Assembly: GCA_023136155.1 (NCBI GenBank)
Contig: JAGLRT010000040.1
Coordinates: 1-22,990 of the forward strand
DNA from: Methanosarcinales archaeon
GTDB lineage: Archaea; Halobacteriota; Methanosarcinia; Methanosarcinales; Methanocomedenaceae
Reading direction: 5' to 3'
DNA: 22,990 nt
Part shown: positions 1 through 6,350 of the stretch, one piece after another
How the letters are laid out: every line of letters starts with the position of its first letter
How positions within the stretch are numbered: position 1 is the stretch's first letter
Notes under the pieces: model-generated
What the model was told of the DNA's origin: nothing
Seen by the model: the letters and a program-made list of their open reading frames with translations, nothing else
Database searches by the model: none
Translations under genes and position numbers: made by a program

Positions 1-119
1 CTCTACAAAAAAATATTTGCATTCTGGATTCTGACATGTAATATCGATTTTACTTCGAGGTCTAGCCATGTAATATCACAAAAATAATAATGGATATTAT
101 AGGAAATAAGTTATGCGGG

Positions 120-483
120 CTATTCCAAGACACCACCGAATATTCTAGCAGAGATGATTGACAAAAATGCCATGAACCCTGCACCCTTGCTGGCTTTGCG
201 TGAGTCATATTCAAGCATTTCAGGCAGGATGTTGTTTTTCCTGTAGACTTCGGATAGTAGCAATGAGGGATATAAGCAGCTCCGCCAGTCCTATAAGGAC
301 CTGGACAGGAGTAAGGATGTCTGAACCAAGATAGAAGTATCCATAGTTATCGGTATGGTAATAATAAACCCTGCAATAAAAGCCTCAAAAATCTGCTACT
401 GCAAGTAAAATAAATCCAATGCAGGAAGCAGCTGCCTGCCCCAACAGATAACCCTTGAATTGTGAACTGTCAAACTTGTCCAT
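120..483 (-). pseudogene. Broken small membrane-protein gene
   Basis: Read on the minus strand from an ATG at 483, the frame runs 32 codons (MDKFDSSQFKGYLLGQAAAS and a hydrophobic stretch) to an in-frame TGA at 387-385. It then continues in the same frame with a second hydrophobic helix (ILTPVQVLIGLAELLISLIA) to a stop near 227. A one-base shift around 235-260 rejoins sense sequence reading VYRKNNILPEMLEYDSRKAS, a third hydrophobic stretch (FMAFLSIISARIFGGVLE) and a TAG at 122-120. Three hydrophobic segments linked by plausible polar loops across one stop and one shift argue for a decayed gene for a membrane protein of about 120 residues. The family is not recognised. A sequencing error could account for one lesion but hardly both. 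Confidence 0.5.
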
Positions 484-799
484 ACTGGTTGCCTATTGTT
501 TTAATGAAATTATGGAGCATTTGAGTGTTTCTGGTGCAATAAGGCTAGGGTTGGAGTTAATTCGTATTCTTGTGGAGGCTGAATCAATACATACAGCCAC
601 CTTTAGAAAACTTATTTGCCAGGGATGACCTCCTGATCATCATGAAAAATTGAGTGAAAATTCTGATTTATGCGAATTTTAATGCGATAAATACACTGAT
701 TTTGGAGGGATAATCCAAGAATTCCGTAAGTTTCACGATGGTTTATTTTAACAGTCAGCAAAATGAATCTGGTATTAAATTACTATAAAACAGATTTGA
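484..799. other. Gene-free AT-rich stretch with small inverted repeats
   Basis: No convincing gene is seen. There is a 38-codon ATG frame at 512-628 with no recognisable product. An inverted repeat AAAATTC/GAATTTT lies at 657-663 and 674-680, and TTGGA/TCCAA at 702-706 and 714-718. The first copy of the 19-bp repeat described separately lies at 602-620. The region fits decayed sequence like that on either side. Confidence 0.4.
602..620 (+). repeat. 19-bp direct repeat, copy 1
   Basis: TTTAGAAAACTTATTTGCC occurs here and again, identically, at 1761-1779. Both copies are followed about 20 bases later by ATGAAAA (642 and 1799). The second copy stands just upstream of the nucleoside deoxyribosyltransferase pseudogene, so the repeat may be a duplicated leader. 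Confidence 0.7.
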
Positions 800-841
800 C
801 ATTCTACAAAAATAAGAATGCCAAACCTGAATAAGTTATTC
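800..841 (-). terminator. Hairpins downstream of the zinc-finger gene
   Basis: Two inverted repeats lie directly after the stop of the zinc-finger gene: GAATAA-G-TTATTC at 829-841 and CATTCT/AGAATG at 800-805 and 815-820. The loop of the second reads TATTTTTGT on the minus strand. The position and U-rich loop fit a transcription end; function is inferred. Confidence 0.4.
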
Positions 842-849
842 CACTAAAA

Positions 850-1068
850 CTAGTTTTTCTTGACTCCCAGCCAGCCGCTTCCTTTGCAGGTCCGGCATGG
901 TTGTCCTTTGTGCGTCCAACCATTTCCCTTACAGAACTGGCAATTTTTGGGTGGTTCTTTCACCATAAATGTTGCTTTTCCACTACATGCAGGGCATTCT
1001 TCTAATTCAACTTTCCCGGTACCGTTACAAAATCCACACGGCTGTTCTGAATATATTTTATCATCCAT
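850..1068 (-). CDS. Small DnaJ-type zinc-finger protein
   Basis: A 72-residue protein made almost entirely of CxxCxGxG-like zinc-binding repeats: CGFCNGTG at about 11-18, CPACSGKA at 25-32, CQFCKGNG at 43-50 and CRTCKGSG at 58-65. Together they should bind two zinc ions, as in the cysteine-rich domain of DnaJ/Hsp40 and in small proteins such as anti-TRAP. There is no J domain and no other domain. A role in protein or RNA binding is inference from the fold only. The ATG at 1068 is preceded by GGGAG ten bases upstream on the minus strand, which supports both gene and start. It is the only intact recognisable gene in the decayed left end of the window. Confidence 0.75.
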   Translation of the reverse strand: MDDKIYSEQPCGFCNGTGKVELEECPACSGKATFMVKEPPKNCQFCKGNGWTHKGQPCRTCKGSGWLGVKKN

Positions 1069-1106
1069 TTTATTTATTCTCCCAAGTTAAAAACTTGATT
1101 TTTTCA

Positions 1107-1346
1107 TCATGATTTAGTGCACCTTATCTGTTGCGATTTTTTAATTCCCACACCATAATATGTCACGAAAATCAATGACAGTACCATGAATCTTATCCTG
1201 AAGATTTTCATGTCAAAAGTTGATACTATGACATGCCAGGAATTAAAATCAGAAGTCTGTCTATTCGTAAGTAACCCAAGTTTGACACTTTGATTTATTG
1301 CTAAATGTAACTTCCATTTTTCAAGGCCATAATCAAGTTTTTTCAT
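1107..1346 (-). CDS. Doubtful short ORF crossing an element boundary
   Basis: A 79-codon frame with a good GGGAG ribosome-binding sequence seven bases before its ATG and one possible membrane helix near residues 53-68 (FMVLSLIFVTYYGVGI). No family is recognised. Its first 24 or so codons lie inside the inverted-repeat element that ends at 1274, and the rest lies in flanking DNA. It is therefore either a chance fusion made by the insertion or not a gene. It could be co-transcribed with the zinc-finger gene 38 bases downstream. Base composition is as AT-rich as the non-coding surroundings. Confidence 0.2.
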   Translation of the reverse strand: MKKLDYGLEKWKLHLAINQSVKLGLLTNRQTSDFNSWHVIVSTFDMKIFRIRFMVLSLIFVTYYGVGIKKSQQIRCTKS

Positions 1347-1749
1347 GCTTTTTCTCCCATAGTATTTGACAGATATATTACTGTCTATCGAATGCGATTT
1401 TTCTGGTTTTTAACTTGTTTTTAGACTTGTGATTTGACAGTTAAAACAGGTATAATCAAGAAATGATTTTTATTTCCATACATATAGAAACTCTACTTAT
1501 TGCTAAGTGATCAGCCTGACAGAATCACCTGAAAATCCATTAACGAATTTGACAGTTGAGGTGTATTTGCTAAAAAATGGCAAAAAAATTCATTTTATCT
1601 GAATTTTATCCCAAAAATACGTGATTCTTGGTAAAAATAGGGCGTTTTGTAGGTTTTATGACTGGATTTTTTTAAACTGTCAAATGGTTTTTCCTGACAA
1701 AATAGAAGACATTTTCATTAAAAATTAATGGAATCTGTCAAACTTGGGT
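1274..1749. mobile_element. 476-bp MITE-like element with terminal inverted repeats
   Basis: The left end reads ACCCAAGTTTGACA (1274-1287) and the right end is its exact reverse complement, TGTCAAACTTGGGT (1736-1749). The element is flanked by a direct duplication AAGTA (1269-1273 and 1750-1754), as left by transposition. Inside, the TTTGACA core of the end repeats recurs pointing inward from the left at 1365, 1433 and 1548, and in the opposite sense at 1678-1684. This resembles the sub-terminal repeats bound by some transposases. A GACAG/CTGTC hairpin (1368-1385) and a CATTAA/TTAATG hairpin (1716-1730) add structure. No transposase is encoded, so mobility would need an enzyme supplied from elsewhere. 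The IS family is unknown to me. Confidence 0.6.
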
Positions 1750-1760
1750 AAGTAATGATT

Positions 1761-1779
1761 TTTAGAAAACTTATTTGCC
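1761..1779 (+). repeat. 19-bp direct repeat, copy 2
   Basis: Identical to 602-620. It begins seven bases beyond the right-hand AAGTA target duplication of the inverted-repeat element and ends 19 bases before the ATG of the deoxyribosyltransferase pseudogene, in the position of a leader. Confidence 0.7.
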
Positions 1780-1798
1780 TGTGCCGACCATAGATTAC

Positions 1799-2198
1799 AT
1801 GAAAATGTATATCTTGCAGCCCAGCTTTTTTCCGATGCCGAATGTGATTTTAACAAACTCAGGGACGTATTGGAAAGGCTCAGCATGAGTGGGTTTCTGG
1901 TGCAGGAGCACTTCTACGATACCAATGCTCATCGGGATGCCAAGCAGGAAGGCATATTAGGCAAAAACGTGGTCACCATTGATTAGACAGATATGCTGGC
2001 AGCAGTGCTGGATGGTGTGGATGTAGATTCGGACATGGCGTGGGAAATTGGGCATGCTTATGCGCAGGGGTTGACTGTGTATAGGCTGGGGACGGATTTT
2101 CGGAAGAGGGGACTGTAAATTTGATGATAGAGCGGTCGGTTGTGATGTGTATGGGTGTGGGATAGCTGGTGGAGCGGTTGAAAAAAGATGTGCCGTAA
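1799..2198 (+). pseudogene. Nucleoside 2-deoxyribosyltransferase-like pseudogene
   Basis: The reading reconstructs a nucleoside 2-deoxyribosyltransferase. VYLAAQLFSDAE near the N terminus matches the family's substrate-binding start, AVLDGVDVDSDMAWEIGHAY contains the catalytic DG/D and E-I-G motifs, and VYRLGTDFRKRG is followed in another frame by VNLMIERSVV and LVERLKKDVP. The lesions are: the ATG at 1799 is out of frame with the homology by two bases; an amber TAG lies at 1984-1986, where the family has a charged residue in 'ID-x-aD'; a frameshift lies near 2110-2116; and a second TAG lies at 2163-2165. The frame ends at a TAA at 2196-2198. Intact relatives exchange or hydrolyse the base of deoxynucleosides; this copy cannot make a full protein without several corrections. 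Confidence 0.75.
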
Positions 2199-2209
2199 AG
2201 AATAAGTTG

Positions 2210-2425
2210 TCACTTGTTTTGAAAGTTAACAACATCATACATACTTAAAGAGCAGGCACCCATATCCCGCAAATCTCTGATATAATGAGATTGTTGGAAA
2301 AGTCCCTGAAAAGCGCCTAAATCAATATGCTGCGCCCGGTCAAGTTTAGACAGTAAAGCTGAAATATTTGTAATTTGCCATGGATCAGCTATATTTAATG
2401 CTTTTTGGAAAAAATCTTAGTACAT
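2210..2425 (-). pseudogene. Probable transposase N-terminal remnant (ISL3-like)
   Basis: On the minus strand GAGGGAG precedes an ATG at 2425 that is followed by TAC and then an in-frame TAA (2419-2417). The same frame then stays open: DFFQKALNIADPWQI, later LFQQSHYIRDLRD, to a TGA at 2212-2210. The opening 'F-x-KALNI-x-x-PW' and the later 'FQ-x-x-x-YI' resemble the first 100 residues of ISL3-type transposases, with the zinc-finger cysteines between them missing. That suggests an internal deletion as well as the early stop. The assignment rests on remembered family patterns. The 209 bases beyond it, up to 2634, show nothing I can name. Confidence 0.35.
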
Positions 2426-2634
2426 CTTAGATGCTCCCTCTTTCTATAATTGTTCTGATGTTTGTATAATATTTCAAGTTACCCATACTAAACAGCGAAG
2501 AGCCGAAAAAGAGAACAAATATCGCCATGACAAAATGCCGCATTCTCAAAGAATCAACTAACCTGTTCTTACGAATGCCGTATGCCGATAGGTATACCAT
2601 TAATCAGTACACTAATATCCACAGACCGAACCCT

Positions 2635-3561
2635 TCATATCACATACCCGGTCTCACTCTTGGGCTTGATATCTACCAAAATAAAATTCTTCATATTACT
2701 GCGATTGATAACAGCAATATCCTTCAGCTTTATGCCCTCCACAAAAAACACCTCGCCTATCTTCTCGTGGAACTCATCGTAATCCAGCTTCACCTTCAGC
2801 CCCTTCAACCTCAGCGTAATAGGCAACGGAGACAACACCTGCTTTATCTCAGGCACCTGGTCCTCAATCTCCTTCTTCACCCTGGGAGGCATCACAGACT
2901 GCTGGTCCTTTCCAATATCTTCCCGCAATTTATCCAGTATCTTGCCTACCTCAGCCACCATCCGGTCCATGGCATGCATCTCATCCCCCTTTCGCATGCG
3001 GTGGGCTACCCGTCCCAGATTACCGACATAAACATCAGCATTTTTCACACCATCCGCTGCTATCTCGGGAGCACCCGTCACAACTATGGGTATCTCAATA
3101 CCCTCAAACAGTTTCGGCTTCGACTCAGTAATGCAATGTTTAAAATTCCCGAAAATATACACCGCCAAATCATGCTCATTGATAAGGTCCCGTTCATAAG
3201 CATTTATCTGGCAAATCCTTGAACCTACACCCCTGCTCAAACCAACCATATTAGTCTTAGCACCTTTCCGTCGCAGGAACTCGGCAATATCACAGTCAAG
3301 ATGTGGCAGGTGATGGTATGCCAGTGTAGGAGCCACCACAGCGACCTCGGCACCTGATAATGGTGCACGGGTCAATTCGCCCAGTAACTTCTTGGTCATA
3401 TCCTCGACCAAGTGGGTGTCCTTCATAGGCACCAGCATTATCATGACTACCTCGGTCTGCATGATATTCTTCTGGAGAATATAACCTCCAAGGTCCTCCA
3501 CCAGTTCCACAATCAAATTATGCTTGTAGACACCGCCCTCATACATCATAGGTTCAAGCAT
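2635..3561 (-). CDS. mmp7: Methanogenesis marker protein 7
   Basis: A 308-residue cytoplasmic protein matching methanogenesis marker protein 7, a family confined to archaea that carry methyl-coenzyme M reductase. It is about the usual family length. Family-like stretches include SRGVGSRICQINAYERDLI, VVTGAPEIAADGVKNADVYV and GRVAHRMRKGDEMHAMDRMV; cysteines occur near residues 94, 116 and 143. From memory of published work, Mmp7 is a subunit of the ATP-dependent complex that activates MCR, together with A2, Mmp17, Mmp3 and McrC. It is the last gene of the cluster: its ATG overlaps the end of mmp17 by eight bases, and a GGTGAG sequence lies just upstream inside mmp17. Confidence 0.9.
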   Translation of the reverse strand: MLEPMMYEGGVYKHNLIVELVEDLGGYILQKNIMQTEVVMIMLVPMKDTHLVEDMTKKLLGELTRAPLSGAEVAVVAPTLAYHHLPHLDCDIAEFLRRKGAKTNMVGLSRGVGSRICQINAYERDLINEHDLAVYIFGNFKHCITESKPKLFEGIEIPIVVTGAPEIAADGVKNADVYVGNLGRVAHRMRKGDEMHAMDRMVAEVGKILDKLREDIGKDQQSVMPPRVKKEIEDQVPEIKQVLSPLPITLRLKGLKVKLDYDEFHEKIGEVFFVEGIKLKDIAVINRSNMKNFILVDIKPKSETGYVI

Positions 3562-4165
3562 TGGATCTCACCTCACCAAGCAACTTATCAAGTATAGCCT
3601 GTGCCCTTTCTTTCCACTCCTGTTTAATAGGATCCTCTGATGCTACAAAAAGAATATAATCCTTTGTCATCTGATGATACCTGACCCTGAAACCCTCAGG
3701 AATAATCCTTAACATAGAATCAACTATCCTGTCATCTATCTCTCCAGCTTTTTCATCGATTACCATTTCACTTAAAATATCAACCTCATCCATATAATCA
3801 GGAGTCTCCACCGCCACAAGTGTGCGTTCCTCATGAATTATATTACCCCTGCCGTACCGTTCCCATAATTTTTCAAGCAACTGCGGAATATAAGCCTCTT
3901 TATTAAGTTTAATAAGAACCTGGTGTTTTCCGTATTCCCCAATCTCCAGATCAGCAAAATCCTTAATATGCACTGAAGCTTGTCCGGTATGCCGCAACCC
4001 CACAAAAATGAAACACGGCTCGGTAACATCAACATATACCCTGACTTTTTCAATTACCCTGCCCAGCGCAAGGTCAGACAGCACATCTGAGATAACTTGT
4101 TTATAAACAATGGCACCAACCTCTTCCCCTGGCGATTCCACGATGATCTTCTCATCTTCTTCCAT
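3554..4165 (-). CDS. mmp17: Methanogenesis marker protein 17
   Basis: A 203-residue protein matching methanogenesis marker protein 17, slightly longer than the usual length as I recall it. A single cysteine lies near residue 51 (VTEPCFIFVGLRHTGQ). The remainder is mixed alpha/beta with no membrane segment. The family is tied to MCR-bearing archaea and is reported, to my memory, as a subunit of the MCR activation complex alongside Mmp7. The ATG at 4165 has GGAG eight bases upstream, so the start is well supported. It is 20 bases from the mmp15 stop and overlaps mmp7, so the two are probably made together. Confidence 0.88.
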   Translation of the reverse strand: MEEDEKIIVESPGEEVGAIVYKQVISDVLSDLALGRVIEKVRVYVDVTEPCFIFVGLRHTGQASVHIKDFADLEIGEYGKHQVLIKLNKEAYIPQLLEKLWERYGRGNIIHEERTLVAVETPDYMDEVDILSEMVIDEKAGEIDDRIVDSMLRIIPEGFRVRYHQMTKDYILFVASEDPIKQEWKERAQAILDKLLGEVRSNA

Positions 4166-4185
4166 CTGTGTTACTCCTCTGTGGT

Positions 4186-5427
4186 CTATTTATTAATGAA
4201 ACCCGAAGCCAATAGAGCTGCACCAACCGCACCTATATACTGGGAATAAGGCGGTACCGTCACATCAATCTTTAACAAGTCATGCATGGCCTTTGGTACA
4301 CCCTCTATAAGCGATGACCCGCCCACCATTATCAGCGGCTCCTTGACCTCCACTTCCTGCAATTGCTGCTCGAAAACCTGTTCCACCACACTGTAACATG
4401 CAGCTGATGCCACATCCTGTGGCATGGACCCTTTAGCCAAAGAATTGACCAGACTCTGGATACCGAACACAATACAGTAACTGTTCATCTCTACATGTTC
4501 CTGCATACCTTTCACAGCCAGTGCACCAAGTTCAGTGATATCAACACCCAGACGCTTGGAAGTCATCTCCAAAAACCGGCCTGAAGCACCCGCACATATA
4601 CCGCCCATAGTGAACATACCAGGAATACCATCCTGTACGGATATGGCCTTGTTGTCCATTCCTCCAATATCAATAACAGTCGCCTGACCCTTCTGGTGAC
4701 CAGCAAGATACACCGCACCTTTGGAATTAACTGTAATCTCTTCCTGTATAAGGTCGGCTTTGAATTCATCACCAATGAGGAACCTGCCATAGCCAGTAAC
4801 ACCAAGTGCCTGTATCGCATCCCTGGTAATTCCCGCTTCCTTCATAGCATTGTCCAATGCTTCGGTGGCGCTTTCCATGACTTTTACAGTAGGCACCCAG
4901 CCCGTACCTACTACTTTATCGTCTTTCATAATAACCGCTTTGGTCGTGGTGGACCCTGAATCAATACCCGCGGTCAGTCCTTCCTGATGCTCCCTTGCAA
5001 GCAGATTGCGCCGTCGAGCAGTGGTGGTAAGAGCCTCCAGTCTAGTAAGCAGGGTAGCAGCCGTTGTACGTTCAGTAAATGAATAACTGATAACCGGAAA
5101 CTTCGAGTTTTCATGAATATACCTGCGTATCTCATTTCGCACCAGGGCAGCCTCAGCACACCTGAAACAGGTCGCAATCAACACCGCATCAGCATTTGTC
5201 TTTCCATCCACCAGCGCCTGCGCCCTTGCCATCATCAACTTCAAATCCGGACTGGCCACCTGGAGACCAAAACTTTCCTCCACGGCCTTTACATCGTCAA
5301 TGGTTAATTCAGGGAAAATGATTTCTGCATCCACCATTGAGGCAGCCGTTTCAATCTCTTTCTGAATACCACTATATTCACTACCGCAAGACAACTGGGC
5401 AATCTTAACAAGATTCTCCTTCGCCAT
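4186..5427 (-). CDS. mmp15: Methanogenesis marker protein 15, BcrA/BadF-type ATPase
   Basis: Methanogenesis marker protein 15, a 413-residue member of the ASKHA-fold BcrA/BadF/HgdC activator ATPases. An N-terminal region with ATCFRC (about 86-90) precedes the ATPase core: phosphate loop GIDSGSTTTKAV (about 154-165), second phosphate motif VIDIGGMDNKA (251-261) and adenosine-side GGSSLIEG. The two cysteines that hold the shared [4Fe-4S] cluster in HgdC-type activators are kept: C278 in GGICAGASGRF and C318 in MNSYCIVF. This suggests an ATP-driven low-potential electron donor, plausibly for MCR maturation (inference). The start at 5427 is chosen because GGAGG sits nine bases before it. An alternative ATG at 5436 overlaps the mmp5 stop as ATGAGTGA and lies against the GGAGG. 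Confidence 0.9.
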   Translation of the reverse strand: MAKENLVKIAQLSCGSEYSGIQKEIETAASMVDAEIIFPELTIDDVKAVEESFGLQVASPDLKLMMARAQALVDGKTNADAVLIATCFRCAEAALVRNEIRRYIHENSKFPVISYSFTERTTAATLLTRLEALTTTARRRNLLAREHQEGLTAGIDSGSTTTKAVIMKDDKVVGTGWVPTVKVMESATEALDNAMKEAGITRDAIQALGVTGYGRFLIGDEFKADLIQEEITVNSKGAVYLAGHQKGQATVIDIGGMDNKAISVQDGIPGMFTMGGICAGASGRFLEMTSKRLGVDITELGALAVKGMQEHVEMNSYCIVFGIQSLVNSLAKGSMPQDVASAACYSVVEQVFEQQLQEVEVKEPLIMVGGSSLIEGVPKAMHDLLKIDVTVPPYSQYIGAVGAALLASGFINK

Positions 5428-5428
5428 A

Positions 5429-5893
5429 TCACTCATCCTCCTTACCGGATTTTGCCCCTGGCAACCCGTTCAGGAACCCACGTATCTTATGTACAAATGC
5501 TTTTGCCTCGTCCTCTGTGGTAGGATAATTCAGCTCAAGTAAAGGCACTTTCTTTGCTCGCACAAGGAAATTTATCAATTCATTAGTACGAGCACATCCC
5601 ATACATCCAAAAGAGATGTCAGGTTCTTTCACAATAATACCTGCTTCTGCATCCTCCAGCAGGGGACCCAGCAGTGCCATCCTGCCTCTCACGCCTGCAG
5701 GCACTTCCACAGCCGCATACTTCAATCCAAGTTTTGGATCCTCTGGTGTAATATTAATAGGAGGCGAATCCAGACCTGCTGTGCGAATCTTCTTTCCTAT
5801 CTCTTGCATCATAGCCAGAGGTTCGTGACCGAACCTGTCTACAAGGTCTGACAGTATCAAACTGTTGCTGGGGTAAATGAAAACTTTAACCAT
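5429..5893 (-). CDS. mmp5: Methanogenesis marker protein 5
   Basis: A 154-residue protein matching methanogenesis marker protein 5. A CxxC pair (SFGCMGCARTNEL, C97 and C100) could bind a metal or cluster. The function of the family is not known to me; its distribution and this cluster link it to MCR maturation. The frame extends upstream to 5932, but the start at 5893 (MVKVFIYPSN) is preferred: GAGG lies eight bases before it, it follows the mmp6 stop by ten bases, and the upstream residues would overlap mmp6. Its end overlaps the possible upstream ATG of mmp15. Confidence 0.85.
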   Translation of the reverse strand: MVKVFIYPSNSLILSDLVDRFGHEPLAMMQEIGKKIRTAGLDSPPINITPEDPKLGLKYAAVEVPAGVRGRMALLGPLLEDAEAGIIVKEPDISFGCMGCARTNELINFLVRAKKVPLLELNYPTTEDEAKAFVHKIRGFLNGLPGAKSGKEDE

Positions 5894-5903
5894 CTTAATA
5901 ACC

Positions 5904-6350
5904 TCACTCTGATTCTTTGACCTCTTTTTCAATTATATCCTTAAATTTTTCAATGGTAAGATGCGGCGGTGTAACGTCTCTTATTTCAGGCATCTCTCCT
6001 CTTTCAATCTCATCCAATGCTTCCGTAAAATAAGGCAGGAGAGCAAATTCGATCTCATGCTGATGGAACCCGGGTTTAGCACCTCCGCCCTGGCTTGCCC
6101 TGCATCGGTTTGAACTCCCGGGAGGCACTCCTCGCTCCTTAATAAATATCCGGCTTGGGTCCATATTCCTGATTTCACTTGCAACCCGGTTCACTTCAGA
6201 CCTCTTACCTTCAACAATAAGACCAAAACACGTCTCCTTGACAGTGATATCTGCTTTGCTCTCGTATATCTTGATAACTAAGTCACTGGGCAAAGTAAAT
6301 GTAGAGTGCAGCACTATCATCTTGCTGATAATGTCATCATCGTCACTCAT
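5904..6350 (-). CDS. mmp6: Methanogenesis marker protein 6
   Basis: A 148-residue soluble protein matching methanogenesis marker protein 6. Family-like stretches are ADITVKETCFGLIVEGKRSE and a Gly-rich SSNRCRASQGGGAKPGFHQH, with cysteines near residues 46 and 82. The biochemical role is unknown to me. The frame opens at 6383, but the ATG at 6350 overlaps the mmp3 stop as ATGAGTGA, with GGAG four bases upstream on the minus strand, giving a start MSDDDDIISKM. The same ATGAGTGA arrangement is repeated at the mmp5/mmp15 junction, which points to translational coupling along the cluster. Confidence 0.85.
   Translation of the reverse strand: MSDDDDIISKMIVLHSTFTLPSDLVIKIYESKADITVKETCFGLIVEGKRSEVNRVASEIRNMDPSRIFIKERGVPPGSSNRCRASQGGGAKPGFHQHEIEFALLPYFTEALDEIERGEMPEIRDVTPPHLTIEKFKDIIEKEVKESE

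Noticed and set aside
1281..1742. CRISPR array
   Set aside because: The repeats are only 7-8 bases, unevenly spaced and in both orientations; no cas gene is present.
1984..1986. Pyrrolysine read-through making the deoxyribosyltransferase functional
   Set aside because: The start is out of frame and there is a frameshift near 2112, so amber decoding alone would not restore the protein.
1957..2238. 93-codon minus-strand frame
   Set aside because: Lies antisense to the deoxyribosyltransferase pseudogene and has low-complexity His/Pro/Ser composition with no family resemblance.
2527..3222. 231-codon plus-strand frame
   Set aside because: Antisense to mmp7, whose minus-strand protein matches a known family; the composition (many His, Leu, Tyr) is typical of a shadow frame.
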